Of a stretch of 15,252 bases of DNA, positions 1-7,651 are shown in pieces. The notes beneath the pieces are model-generated. The model had not been told where the DNA came from. It was given only the letters and a program-made list of their open reading frames with translations, and did not search any database. Within the stretch, counting starts at the first letter, position 1. The number at the start of each line of letters is the position of its first letter. The DNA is from Halanaerobiales bacterium. Lineage in GTDB: Bacteria; Bacillota_F; Halanaerobiia; Halanaerobiales; DTU029. The translations under genes were made by a program, and so were the position numbers. Location: positions 1 to 15,252 of the forward strand of contig JADQBV010000360.1 of NCBI GenBank assembly GCA_016278415.1. Direction: 5' to 3'.

Positions 1-54
1 AAAAAATACGGACTCAAGAAAGCCCGTAAAGCTCCACAGTTCTCTAAGAGATAA
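1..54 (+). CDS. rpsI: 30S ribosomal protein S9, C-terminal end only (partial)
   Basis: The first 17 codons read in frame to a TAA stop and give a basic tail ending KYGLKKARKAPQFSKR, which is the characteristic C-terminus of bacterial ribosomal protein S9 (uS9). That tail reaches into the ribosomal P site near the tRNA anticodon. The rest of the gene, and presumably rplM (L13) before it, lies left of the window. It is a housekeeping gene, ends with its own terminator at 170-207, and has no functional link to the sugar genes downstream. The call rests on only 17 residues, but they are distinctive. Confidence 0.9.
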   Translation, partial: KKYGLKKARKAPQFSKR

Positions 55-96
55 TTATTATTTAAGAAACTTTAATATAAACATATCTAGATTAAA

Positions 97-136
97 GTGG
101 CTTAGCCACGAAATAATAAAAGATTTATTTATTATT
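97..136 (+). other. Two small stem-loops in the 3' untranslated region of rpsI
   Basis: GTGGC (97-101) and GCCAC (105-109) form a perfect 5-bp stem with a 3-nt loop. Next to it, AATAATAAA (112-120) pairs perfectly with TTTATTATT (128-136). Neither is followed by a T-run, so they are not classical terminators. They may stabilise or help process the end of the ribosomal-protein mRNA; that role is inferred. Confidence 0.35.
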
Positions 137-169
137 AAAATATAAGTTATAGTTAAAAATAGAGACATT

Positions 170-207
170 AAAAATATCCATCAGCCTTTAAGCTGTCGGA
201 TATTTTT
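170..207 (+). terminator. Intrinsic terminator after rpsI
   Basis: AAAAATATCC (170-179) pairs with GGATATTTTT (198-207). Inside, CAGC (182-185) pairs with GCTG (192-195) around a short loop. The 3' arm itself ends in a T-run. The position, about 115 nt after the rpsI stop and before a long gene-free stretch, fits the end of the ribosomal operon. Confidence 0.75.
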
Positions 208-491
208 AATTAAAAGGGTAAAAATTATTAGCTTCTATTATACTTTTTCCTATAAGAATGTAAGTTCAGTAGATATGCTTGTAATTTAAAAAGATATATA
301 TTATAATAATAATAGTTATAGTCTTTGAGTCTGCTTTATTTAATAATTCATTAAAGCAAATATATATTATTACTTTACAGTAATTCTTCATTAAAATCTG
401 ATAAAATTAATAGTTGTATTATATTATTACCGATATAATAAGTTTTTTATATAGATTGTATGTAATTATAGTTATATTTTAATAAATGTAC
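208..491. other. Gene-free AT-rich spacer
   Basis: I see no credible coding sequence, tRNA or mobile-element end here on either strand. The only structure noted is a weak inverted repeat, GCTTTA (333-338) against TAAAGC (352-357), with no T-run. The region separates the ribosomal operon from the promoter of the transporter operon. Confidence 0.5.
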
Positions 492-520
492 TTGATATTT
501 AGTTAAAATTAAGTTATAAT
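492..520 (+). promoter_or_regulatory. Sigma-A promoter of the ABC transporter operon
   Basis: The -35 box TTGATA (492-497) and -10 box TATAAT (515-520) are separated by exactly 17 bp, a near-consensus vegetative promoter. Transcription should start near 527, inside the operator at 524-540, so a bound repressor would block initiation. The resulting mRNA would have a leader of about 290 nt before the first gene at 816. Confidence 0.75.
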
Positions 521-523
521 ATA

Positions 524-540
524 TTTAGTAAAACGCTTTA
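524..540 (+). promoter_or_regulatory. LacI-family operator, site 1 (transporter operon)
   Basis: TTTAGTAAAACGCTTTA sits directly behind the -10 box and over the predicted start point. Its core AAAACGCTTT (530-539) is an imperfect palindrome around a central CG, the usual form of LacI/GalR operators. The first 12 bases recur exactly at 7711-7722 in front of the glycosidase gene, and the next four differ by only one base. A lacI-type gene lies between the two sites at 6611-7651, so it is the likely binder (inference). Confidence 0.7.
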
Positions 541-679
541 GTAACTGAATTAAAAATGTTTCATAGTATTATATAGAATACTGGCTTACAAAAGTATAGT
601 GTTATTAAACTCATTGTTTAGAGTGTTTTTAGTACATGCAATACTTTGTTGTAAATCTGCAAATTGACAAAAGGATTGT

Positions 680-777
680 CTCTTCCTTATTTTGTATAAA
701 TCTATAATATAAATTAAGGAAAAAGAGGGGGATGACAACTTATTCTTATTAAGTCTTTTAAGGGCTAGATAAGAATA
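680..777 (+). promoter_or_regulatory. Structured 5' leader of the transporter mRNA (two hairpins)
   Basis: Hairpin A: CTCT (680-683) and TCCTTA (684-689) pair with AGAG (724-727) and TAAGGA (715-720), with a 3-nt bulge, and TTT (691-693) pairs with AAA (711-713). Hairpin B: TATTCTTAT (741-749) pairs perfectly with ATAAGAATA (769-777), with a small inner stem at 752-755/763-766. The purine-rich arm of hairpin A contains SD-like AAGGA. Between the hairpins lies a possible mini-ORF at 732-752 (MTTYSY). No known riboswitch class is recognised, and any regulatory role is speculative. Confidence 0.3.
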
Positions 778-815
778 TATATATTTATAATACAATTAAT
801 AAAAGGGGTGTTGTC

Positions 816-2489
816 GTGAAAAAATTTTTAAAATTGTTTTTAGTTTTTATGTTGGTTGTAGCCTTCAGTACAGGTGCCTTAGCCGCTCAGTTAAAAAGGT
901 CTGAGACATTAACAGTCTCCGGTGCTATGTGGGGACCACCTTCTACATGGAATATTTTATCTCCAACAGTTGCGCCAGGTGTAGGTGGTCTTGTATATGA
1001 AACTTTCTTCTTTTACAATCCGGTTAAGAATGAGTATACACCAAACTTAGCCACTAGTGGAGAATGGGTATCAGATACTGAATACGTAATGGAATTACGT
1101 GAAGGTGTTAGCTGGGCTGATGGGGAAGAATTCAACGCCGATGATGTTGTTTTCACTTATGAAATAGCTAATGAGAATCAGATAACCTATTCTCCTATCT
1201 GGGAATGGCTTGGTTCAGTAGAAGCAGTAGATAATTATACTGTAAAATTCACTTTCACAGAGCCTCATTATGCAGAGTGGGATAGGGAACTATATCAAAG
1301 ATATGTAATCCCTGAACACATCTGGAGTAAAATCCCATCTGATCAATTGATGACAGTTACTAATAAAGAAACAATTGGTACAGGTCCTTATACCTACCAT
1401 TCAGTAAGTCAAGATAGAATGGTTTGGGAAAGAAGAGACAATTGGTGGGGTAATGATGTCTTTGGTACTCCAAAACCAAGATATATTGTTGACCTTGTAA
1501 ATACTAGTAACAATATTACACTTGGTATGATGATGAAGGGTGAACTTGATTTAAGTAATAACTTTATTCCTGGTGTTCAAAAAATAAAACAGGCCTTTGG
1601 ATTAAAAACATGGTATGAAGAAGAGCCTTACATGCTTTCTTGGAATACAGCATTGGTATATATGAATACAAATATAAAACCAATGGATGATAAAGATTTC
1701 AGAAGGGCATTAGCATTTGCCATCAATAAAAATACTATTGTAAATAGGGTCTACGGTGGCTTGGTTCAACCTGCTAATCCTACAGGTTTATTTGGTGAAG
1801 GTTGGATGGAATATTATGACACAGATGTCGTTGACGAGTATGGATTTTACTTTGATCCTTCTAAAGCTAAAGCATTATTAGATGAAGCTGGTTATGTAGA
1901 TAATGATGGTGATGGCTGGAGGGATATGCCTAATGGTGAAGCCATTGAATTGGAAATAATGGTTCCAAGTGGATGGTCTGACTGGGAAGGTGCTATTAAA
2001 GTTGTAGCAAGTAATGCTCAGGAAGTAGGTATTAACTTAGTTCCTGTATTTAGAGACGCAAGTGTTTATGATAATCAAAGATTGCATACTACTTTCGAAA
2101 TGATTATCAATAATTATAACACTACTTTAAGTTCAAATCCATATGACTATTGGCTTGGTGTAGCTAATGACGATATCAATGGTGATGTTATAGCTGCTGG
2201 TAACTATGGTGCATATAGTAATCCTGAAATATTTGAATTGATTAATCAGTTCAATATGTCCAGAGATGAAGCTGAAAAACAACAGTTAGCATCAGAAATT
2301 CAAAAAATATTATTAGTTGATATGCCTAGTATTCCATTATGGCATAATGGTTTATGGGCACAAGAATCAACAGCTAATTGGACTAACTGGCCAGATGCTG
2401 ATAATGCTTATGGTGTTCCAGTATCATGGGGTAATGCTTATCAGTTAGGTATGATTCCAGTGTTAACTAACTTAGAACCAGTTGAATAA
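816..2489 (+). CDS. ABC transporter substrate-binding protein, family 5 (Opp/Dpp type), probably for an oligosaccharide
   Basis: This is the periplasmic receptor of the five-gene importer that follows. Residues 1-23 form a signal peptide (MKKFLKLF, a hydrophobic core, then ALA before A24). There is no lipobox cysteine, so the mature protein should be free in a periplasm, which fits a diderm cell. At 557 residues it has the normal family size and the typical SBP_bac_5 segments, such as the GVSWADGEEFNADDVVFTYE region near 97-116 and the D-rich loop DNDGDGWRD at 362-370. It is rich in Trp and Tyr, as sugar-binding members often are. The GTG start is set by AAAGGGGTG just upstream. Family members bind peptides, nickel or oligosaccharides; the LacI, glycosidase and isomerase neighbours argue for a sugar. 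The family call is firm, the substrate is inferred. Confidence 0.9.
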   Translation: MKKFLKLFLVFMLVVAFSTGALAAQLKRSETLTVSGAMWGPPSTWNILSPTVAPGVGGLVYETFFFYNPVKNEYTPNLATSGEWVSDTEYVMELREGVSWADGEEFNADDVVFTYEIANENQITYSPIWEWLGSVEAVDNYTVKFTFTEPHYAEWDRELYQRYVIPEHIWSKIPSDQLMTVTNKETIGTGPYTYHSVSQDRMVWERRDNWWGNDVFGTPKPRYIVDLVNTSNNITLGMMMKGELDLSNNFIPGVQKIKQAFGLKTWYEEEPYMLSWNTALVYMNTNIKPMDDKDFRRALAFAINKNTIVNRVYGGLVQPANPTGLFGEGWMEYYDTDVVDEYGFYFDPSKAKALLDEAGYVDNDGDGWRDMPNGEAIELEIMVPSGWSDWEGAIKVVASNAQEVGINLVPVFRDASVYDNQRLHTTFEMIINNYNTTLSSNPYDYWLGVANDDINGDVIAAGNYGAYSNPEIFELINQFNMSRDEAEKQQLASEIQKILLVDMPSIPLWHNGLWAQESTANWTNWPDADNAYGVPVSWGNAYQLGMIPVLTNLEPVE

Positions 2490-2534
2490 TTAATATAAGA
2501 AATTGTTCCAATGAATAAAAATTAAATTACTAAA

Positions 2535-2566
2535 AACAGGTCCGATAATACTATATCGGGCCTGTT
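2535..2566 (+). promoter_or_regulatory. Strong intercistronic hairpin after the binding-protein gene
   Basis: AACAGGTCCGATA (2535-2547) pairs with TATCGGGCCTGTT (2554-2566) over 13 bp with one G-U pair and a 6-nt loop. Only a very short, broken T-run follows (TTCTAT), so it should be at most a leaky terminator. Such hairpins between the binding-protein gene and its permease genes commonly stabilise the upstream mRNA or attenuate downstream transcription, giving excess binding protein. The structure is seen directly; the role is inferred. Confidence 0.7.
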
Positions 2567-2589
2567 CTATAGAAAGGGGTAATTTTTAA

Positions 2590-3579
2590 GTGGGTAAGTA
2601 TTTTAGTAAGAAGATAATTGTTTATCTCATTACATTTTTTGTAGCTGTTACCCTCAATTTTTGGGCACCTCGAATGATGCCAGGTGACCCAGTGCAGAAT
2701 CTTTTGTCGCGTTTTGCTGGAGTAGAGGGTGGACGTGAGATACTTGAAAATCAATTGACATTATTATTTAATCTTGACCAGCCGTTGTTAACTCAATATA
2801 TTAATTTCTGGAAGTCTATATTTTCACTTGACTTTGGAATAAGTATTTTCCAATTTCCAACACCTGTTATTGAAATTATGAAAGCAGGAATTATATATGA
2901 TATAATATTACTGTTGCCTGCAATAATTTTAAGTTGGATTATAGGTAATAAACTTGGTGCCTATTCTGGTATAAACAAAAAAGCAGATAATATTATGATG
3001 CCTTTCTTTTATTTTATAACATCATCACCATACTTCTGGATGGCAGTAGTAGTATCATTTGTTTTTGGTGTTAAATTAGGCTGGTTCCCTATCAGTGGAG
3101 CCTATAGTCTAACAATGACACCGAGTTTTAGTTTAAGTTTTATACTTGATTATTTAAGACACTGGTTTTTACCATTCTTTACTATGTTTATTGTTCAGTT
3201 AGGTGGATGGGCTATTGGTATGAGAAATATGATTCTTTATGAAAGAAGCTCAAACTATTCAAAATATATGTCGGCTCTTGGTGCTTCAGATAAACTAATT
3301 AGGAGTTACGGCTTTAGAAATGGTGTTCTACCACAGGTTACTGGTCTTGCTTTAAGACTTGGTAATATTATTGGTGGAGCAATCCTGGTTGAGACAGTAT
3401 TTAATTATCCAGGGCTGGGAAGATTAATGCTTGATTCTATTTTAAATCAGGATTACTTCCTTTTACAGGGAATATTTTTAGCTATTATTGTTATGACTTT
3501 AGTTGCTAATTTTTTAGTTGATATAGTCTATATGCTTATTGATCCAAGAGTAAGACTTTCATTCTCCGGGGAGGTGTAA
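2590..3579 (+). CDS. ABC transporter permease, DppB/OppB type
   Basis: This is the first membrane subunit of the importer (binding-protein-dependent transport permease, COG0601 type). It has 329 residues, the usual length. An N-terminal membrane helix (about 8-26) is followed by the family segment PRMMPGDPVQNLL (27-39), a periplasmic stretch, and about five further hydrophobic segments. The cytoplasmic coupling (EAA) loop is visible as YMSALGASDKLIRSYGFRNG near residues 218-237, and the tail motif NYPGLGRLMLDSI is typical of DppB. The start is GTG with AAAGGGGT about 10 nt upstream. The gene lies 100 bp after the binding-protein gene across a hairpin and is followed within 5 bp by the second permease. 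Confidence 0.92.
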   Translation: MGKYFSKKIIVYLITFFVAVTLNFWAPRMMPGDPVQNLLSRFAGVEGGREILENQLTLLFNLDQPLLTQYINFWKSIFSLDFGISIFQFPTPVIEIMKAGIIYDIILLLPAIILSWIIGNKLGAYSGINKKADNIMMPFFYFITSSPYFWMAVVVSFVFGVKLGWFPISGAYSLTMTPSFSLSFILDYLRHWFLPFFTMFIVQLGGWAIGMRNMILYERSSNYSKYMSALGASDKLIRSYGFRNGVLPQVTGLALRLGNIIGGAILVETVFNYPGLGRLMLDSILNQDYFLLQGIFLAIIVMTLVANFLVDIVYMLIDPRVRLSFSGEV

Positions 3580-3583
3580 TAAA

Positions 3584-4447
3584 GTGGCGTCAGATTTCTG
3601 GAAAAAACATGAGAATTTATATTTTGCCGTAACAAATAAAAAAGTTATTTTTGGTATTACATTATTTTTGCTTGTAATTTCTTTAGCAATATTTGGACCA
3701 ATGATGACATCATATCAATATGATGAATTTTCTGGTGCTGGTTATTTACCTCCATCATCTGAACACTTTTTTGGAACAACAATTATGGGTAAGGATGTAT
3801 TTACACGTACTGTATTGGGACTTCGCTCTACAATAGCAGTAGGATTAATGGCTGGTACGATAGCCACTTTACTAGGCTGTCTTATTGGTTTTGTTTCTGG
3901 ATTTTTTGGTGGTAAGATTGTAGATGAGGCATTAATGATGCTGACCAATATCTTTATTACAATACCTTCTTTGGCTCTTTTAATTATAATTTCAGCAGTT
4001 CTGCAGGTGCGAGGGATAATGGTAATGGCGTTAATAGTATCACTAACTGCCTGGCCCTGGACTGCTAGGGCTGTTAGGTCACAGACTCTATCATTAAGGA
4101 ATGAAGAGTATGTTAATCTATCCAGGATTTCATCACTAAAATTGTCAAGAATATTACGGGAAGATATAGCTGCAAATATGTTTTCTTATGTATTTATGGT
4201 TTATATCCTTCAGTTCAATGGTACTATTCTAGCATCTGTAGGTTTAGAGTTTCTAGGTCTTGGACCTACTCAAGGTATTTCACTTGGTCTCGTCATGCAG
4301 AATGCTGTTAATTGGAATGCTATTCAGCTAGGTATGTGGTGGTGGGCAATAATCCCAGGATTAATTCTGACTATCATGGTTACCTCTCTATATTTCATTA
4401 ATACCGGACTAGATGAAGTATTTAATCCACGTTTGAGGGAGATGTAG
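3584..4447 (+). CDS. ABC transporter permease, DppC/OppC type
   Basis: This is the second membrane subunit, partner of the preceding DppB-type permease (COG1173 type). It has 287 residues with the expected N-terminal helix (about 22-43), the segment LPPSSEHFFGTTIMGKDVF that DppC proteins share near 55-73, and four to five further membrane segments. The coupling loop reads EEYVNLSRISSLKLSRILRE near 172-191, a degenerate but recognisable EAA loop. The C-terminal segment INTGLDEVFNPRLRE is typical of the family. It starts at GTG, with GGGGAGGTG overlapping the end of the previous gene, and ends 3 bp before the ATPase gene, so translation is probably coupled. Confidence 0.92.
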   Translation: MASDFWKKHENLYFAVTNKKVIFGITLFLLVISLAIFGPMMTSYQYDEFSGAGYLPPSSEHFFGTTIMGKDVFTRTVLGLRSTIAVGLMAGTIATLLGCLIGFVSGFFGGKIVDEALMMLTNIFITIPSLALLIIISAVLQVRGIMVMALIVSLTAWPWTARAVRSQTLSLRNEEYVNLSRISSLKLSRILREDIAANMFSYVFMVYILQFNGTILASVGLEFLGLGPTQGISLGLVMQNAVNWNAIQLGMWWWAIIPGLILTIMVTSLYFINTGLDEVFNPRLREM

Positions 4448-4450
4448 CAT

Positions 4451-5443
4451 ATGAGAGAAAATATACTTGAAATTAAAGACTTAAAAGCATATTATAAAAT
4501 CTTAAAAGGTGATGTCAAGGCTGTAGATGATATTACGTTTAATATTAGAAAAGATGAAATACTTGGGGTGGCAGGTGAATCTGGTTGTGGTAAAAGCACT
4601 CTGGCTAGCACCTTGATATCACGCAAGCCTCCACTGCAATATATATCTGGTGATGTGAAACTTATCGGTAAAGATATTATGCATATGACTAAACAGGAAT
4701 TTAGAAAAATGCGTTTAAAAAATATTTCTATTATACCACAATATGCTCTTGATGCCTTCAGCCCTACTAAAAAAATCAAAACATTTATAGCTGATCTTGT
4801 TCAAGAACATGGTGTTAAGGCAAATCGTAAATTTTTTGCAAAAGTTGAAGAACGTCTTGATATGGTAAATCTTGATCCGTCTATATTAAATAGATATTCT
4901 ATAGAATTATCAGGTGGTATGAAACAGAGGGTTATAATGATTATCTCAACAATTCTTGACCCAGAGTTTATAATTGCTGATGAGATAACATCAGCGCTGG
5001 ATGTAAGTTCACAAAGATTTGTTGCAACTATGCTTGCCAATCTACGTGATCAAGGTATTATTGGTTCTGCGATGTTTATTACACATGACCTATCAATATT
5101 ATACCAGATTGCTGAACGAATTCTGATTATGTATGCAGGTAATTTTGCTGAAATAGGGCCAACTGATGAGATAATTAATAATCCCAAACATCCTTATACC
5201 AAATCCTTAATTTCATCATTACCACAGGTTGGTATTCAATATAAAGATAAAAAATTAACGGGAATTAATGGTACTCCACCACACCTGTTAAACATTGGAT
5301 CAGGGTGCAGGTTTAGGTATAGATGTCCTTATGCAGCTGAACAATGTGAAAAAACTCCTGTAAGAGAAAAGGTAGATAAGGATCATTATGTTTCTTGTTG
5401 GAGATGGCAAGAATTAGACCTGGGAAGTGATAGTAATGCCTAA
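4451..5443 (+). CDS. ABC transporter ATP-binding protein, DppD/OppD type
   Basis: This is the first of two nucleotide-binding subunits that power import. Visible motifs are Walker A GESGCGKST (43-50 region), Q-loop Q97, signature LSGGMKQR (153-160), Walker B FIIADE (173-178) and H-loop H212. The C-terminal oligopeptide-transporter extension contains HPYTKSLISSLP (247-258) and four cysteines, C286, C292, C299 and C316. In well-studied OppD proteins these hold a [4Fe-4S] cluster. One oddity is that Walker B is followed by DEIT rather than the usual DEPT; the catalytic Glu is kept. The ATG start has GAGGGAGATG upstream, inside the end of the permease gene. The next ATPase gene overlaps the 3' end. 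Confidence 0.92.
   Translation: MRENILEIKDLKAYYKILKGDVKAVDDITFNIRKDEILGVAGESGCGKSTLASTLISRKPPLQYISGDVKLIGKDIMHMTKQEFRKMRLKNISIIPQYALDAFSPTKKIKTFIADLVQEHGVKANRKFFAKVEERLDMVNLDPSILNRYSIELSGGMKQRVIMIISTILDPEFIIADEITSALDVSSQRFVATMLANLRDQGIIGSAMFITHDLSILYQIAERILIMYAGNFAEIGPTDEIINNPKHPYTKSLISSLPQVGIQYKDKKLTGINGTPPHLLNIGSGCRFRYRCPYAAEQCEKTPVREKVDKDHYVSCWRWQELDLGSDSNA
5422..5438 (+). promoter_or_regulatory. Ribosome binding site deciding the start of the second ATPase
   Basis: Two in-frame starts exist: GTG at 5427 and ATG at 5436. GGGAAGTGA (5422-5430) lies at a usual distance before the ATG but overlaps the GTG. The ATG is therefore preferred, which makes the gene overlap the previous one by 8 bp. 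Confidence 0.55.
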
Positions 5444-6365
5444 GAATGAAAATGTAATAATGTCTGTTAGAAAATTAACAAAGGTTTTTAAAAGTGGTTT
5501 TATAAATCCAGATATTACTGTAGCCGTTAAGGATGTATCCTTTGATATTCAGCCTGGTAAGATATTATCACTAATTGGTGAAAGTGGTAGTGGAAAAACT
5601 ACTATTGGAAAGTTAATATTAAAATTATTAAAACCTAATGAGGGTCATATATATTATAATGATCAGGATATAACTCTATTAAATAGCAATAAAGAAAAAA
5701 GAGGTTATTATAGAAAGGTTCAAGCTATATTCCAGGATCCTTTTGCAACATTTAATCCATTATATCGTGTTGATCGGGTATTTGATATAATCTTTCAATC
5801 TTTTAATTTTGATTTTGATAAATCCGAAAAAGAGGATAGAATTCATCAGGTATTAAGTGATGTTAATTTGAATCCCGATAGAACACTGGGTAAATTTCCC
5901 CACCAGCTTAGTGGTGGTCAGTTGCAAAGATTATTAATAGCCAGAGCCTTATTAATGGATGTTGATATACTCATCGCGGATGAGTTGATTAGTATGTTAG
6001 ATGCCTCTACACGTATTGGGGTTTTAAACTTACTCGTTGAATTATGTAAGAAAAATGGTATGTCTGTAGTCTTTATTACTCATGACTTGAACCTGGGTTA
6101 TTATATTAGTGATGACTCATTAATTATGTACAAAGGTCGACTAGTTGAAAGAGGAGATACCAAAAAGATTTATGAAAATCCTATACATCCATATACACAG
6201 ATGTTATTTGAATCTGTTCCTGAGATTGGAGACAGATGGGATCCAGATGTAGAATTCTTACCAGAGCAGATTGTATATGACGTACGCGATTTTTATAAGA
6301 ACAATGCGGGAAAGGGTTTCGTTGAAGTAGAAGAAAATCATAATGTTTTATATAGTGATGAATAA
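5436..6365 (+). CDS. ABC transporter ATP-binding protein, DppF/OppF type
   Basis: This is the second nucleotide-binding subunit, pairing with the upstream DppD-type protein. From the preferred ATG it has 309 residues; a GTG nine bases upstream would add three. Motifs are Walker A GESGSGKTT (48-56), Q-loop Q100 in IFQDPFATFNP, signature LSGGQLQR (158-165), Walker B DILIADE (177-183), D-loop SMLDAS (186-191) and H-loop H216. HPYTQMLFESVP (251-262) is the usual C-terminal Opp extension, but without the cysteine cluster of its partner. After Walker B it reads DELISMLDAS rather than DEPTSALDVS. From memory, DEPVSM-D-S variants are common in sugar-transporting members of thermophiles, so this mildly supports a sugar substrate. 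It is the last gene of the operon. Confidence 0.92.
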   Translation: MPKNENVIMSVRKLTKVFKSGFINPDITVAVKDVSFDIQPGKILSLIGESGSGKTTIGKLILKLLKPNEGHIYYNDQDITLLNSNKEKRGYYRKVQAIFQDPFATFNPLYRVDRVFDIIFQSFNFDFDKSEKEDRIHQVLSDVNLNPDRTLGKFPHQLSGGQLQRLLIARALLMDVDILIADELISMLDASTRIGVLNLLVELCKKNGMSVVFITHDLNLGYYISDDSLIMYKGRLVERGDTKKIYENPIHPYTQMLFESVPEIGDRWDPDVEFLPEQIVYDVRDFYKNNAGKGFVEVEENHNVLYSDE

Positions 6366-6407
6366 AAAAGTATCAATATATAAAAATATTATGAGTTTTA
6401 GGAATAT

Positions 6408-6441
6408 AAAAAAAGCAGTCCTATTTTTGGGCTGCTTTTTT
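6408..6441 (+). terminator. Intrinsic terminator of the transporter operon
   Basis: GCAGTCC (6415-6421) pairs with GGGCTGC (6429-6435) with one G-U pair and a 7-nt loop. An A-run precedes it and a clean six-base T-run (6436-6441) follows, so the stem can extend into A-T pairs. It lies 43 bp after the last ATPase stop, so lacI is transcribed separately. Confidence 0.9.
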
Positions 6442-6517
6442 AAAAGCTTACTAAGAAAGTAATCATTATATGATTAAATTATATAATATACAAAACTATA
6501 TACAATACAATTTATTT

Positions 6518-6546
6518 TTGACTTTTTCAGCATTTTATTTTATAAT
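6518..6546 (+). promoter_or_regulatory. Sigma-A promoter of the lacI-type gene
   Basis: TTGACT (6518-6523) and TATAAT (6541-6546) are separated by exactly 17 bp, so transcription should start near 6553, about 58 nt before the gene. No copy of the TTTAGTAAAACG operator is found here, so the regulator does not appear to repress itself through that site. Confidence 0.7.
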
Positions 6547-6559
6547 ATTTATTATAATG

Positions 6560-6571
6560 TGTTACATAACA
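6560..6571 (+). promoter_or_regulatory. Short inverted repeat downstream of the lacI promoter
   Basis: TGTTA (6560-6564) and TAACA (6567-6571) form a perfect 5-bp inverted repeat with a 2-bp centre, just after the predicted start point. It could be an operator for an unknown regulator, or chance in AT-rich DNA. It does not resemble the TAAAACG sites. Confidence 0.25.
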
Positions 6572-6610
6572 TTATTTTTAATATTCTGACATTACTAAAG
6601 GGGAATTAAT

Positions 6611-7651
6611 ATGTCTAATATAAAAAGTGTTGCTGAACTAGCAGGTGTATCTCCCTCAACGGTTTCAAATGTGTTGAATAATACTAAACCAGTTTCTGAA
6701 CTTACTCAGAAAAAAGTTTTATCTGCAGTAGAAAAGTTAAACTATAAACCAGATATATTTGCTCGTAATTTACGTGGAAAAAAAACTAACTCAATTGGTA
6801 TAGCAGTTCCTTCGATTTCAAACCCCTATTATTCTGTTATAACCAGAGGTATTGAGGAGTTTTTCTCTTCAAAAAACTTTTCGGTAATACTTTGTAATAC
6901 TTCATTTCAATTACAGAAAGAGTCGCAAGCTATAAGGATATTTTCTGAAAAAAAAGTTGATGGTGCTATTTTTGTTAGTGTCACACAAAATATAGATCAA
7001 ATAAAAAAAATAATTGATAATGGAATGAAAGTAATAGCTTTAGATCAATACTTAGATTTACCGAATGTTGATAATATAGTTCTTGATAATATTAAAGGTG
7101 GTTATTTAGCTACAAATCACCTTATAGAACTGGGACATAGTCGTATAGCTTTTATAAGTGGTTCTCTAAACAGACTAAGTAGAAAGGACAGATATCAAGG
7201 CTATATTAAGGCATTAAATTCTAAGAAAATAAAGATAGATAAAGAAATTATTAAAATAAGTATTGAAGAAGAAATTCCTAAAGAAAATCCAGAGGATATA
7301 TACGAATTCAATAATGGTTATAATCAGATGTTATCTTTGTTAGAAATGGATAGTTACCCTACTGCTGTGTTTGCAATAAATGATATAACAGCTGTTGGCT
7401 GTTTGAAGGCAATATATGAGAAAGGTTTGGTCGTAGGTAAAGATATTTCATTAATTGGTTATGATAATATTTCACTAGCAAAATTTTCAATACCAGGATT
7501 AACAACTATTGCTCAGCCAAAGTATAAAATGGGATATTTGGCTGCCGAAATGTTATATGAGAGAATTAAGGGTAAATATTCTGCGAAAAAAAGAATTGAG
7601 GTAATAGAACCGAATATAGTATACAGAAATACTACTGGACATTCAAAATAG
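6611..7651 (+). CDS. LacI/GalR-family transcriptional regulator of the sugar genes
   Basis: This is a dimeric DNA-binding repressor released by a sugar ligand. The N-terminal helix-turn-helix is at residues 4-24 (SVAELAGVSPSTVSNVLN). The hinge helix follows at about 48-57 (PDIFARNLRG), with the Leu54 that LacI proteins insert at the central CG of the operator. From residue 61 there is a periplasmic-binding-protein-like ligand domain with typical landmarks: IGIAVPSISNPYYS, FISGSLNRLSRKDRYQGY, AVFAINDITAVG and SLIGYDN. Its 346 residues are the normal length. The ATG start has AAAGGGG at 6597-6603. It lies between two operons that carry the same CG-centred operator, so it probably represses both until the imported sugar or a breakdown product appears. 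The ligand cannot be read from the sequence. Confidence 0.93.
   Translation: MSNIKSVAELAGVSPSTVSNVLNNTKPVSELTQKKVLSAVEKLNYKPDIFARNLRGKKTNSIGIAVPSISNPYYSVITRGIEEFFSSKNFSVILCNTSFQLQKESQAIRIFSEKKVDGAIFVSVTQNIDQIKKIIDNGMKVIALDQYLDLPNVDNIVLDNIKGGYLATNHLIELGHSRIAFISGSLNRLSRKDRYQGYIKALNSKKIKIDKEIIKISIEEEIPKENPEDIYEFNNGYNQMLSLLEMDSYPTAVFAINDITAVGCLKAIYEKGLVVGKDISLIGYDNISLAKFSIPGLTTIAQPKYKMGYLAAEMLYERIKGKYSAKKRIEVIEPNIVYRNTTGHSK

Noticed and set aside
524..540. CcpA cre site
   Set aside because: The outer TG and CA of the cre consensus are missing at both copies, whereas the two sites match each other and flank a dedicated LacI gene.
664..692. Second promoter closer to the binding-protein gene (TTGACA at 664-669)
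   Set aside because: The -35 box is perfect, but the sequence 17 bp downstream is TTATTT, and better TATA-like boxes are at the wrong distance.
586..795. Minus-strand open frame of 69 codons in the leader region
   Set aside because: Its composition is just AT-rich low complexity, it has no recognisable domain, and it lies opposite a likely transcribed leader.
4492..5040. Minus-strand open frames within the first ATPase gene
   Set aside because: They are antisense to a clear DppD-type gene, have no domain of their own, and lack ribosome binding sites.
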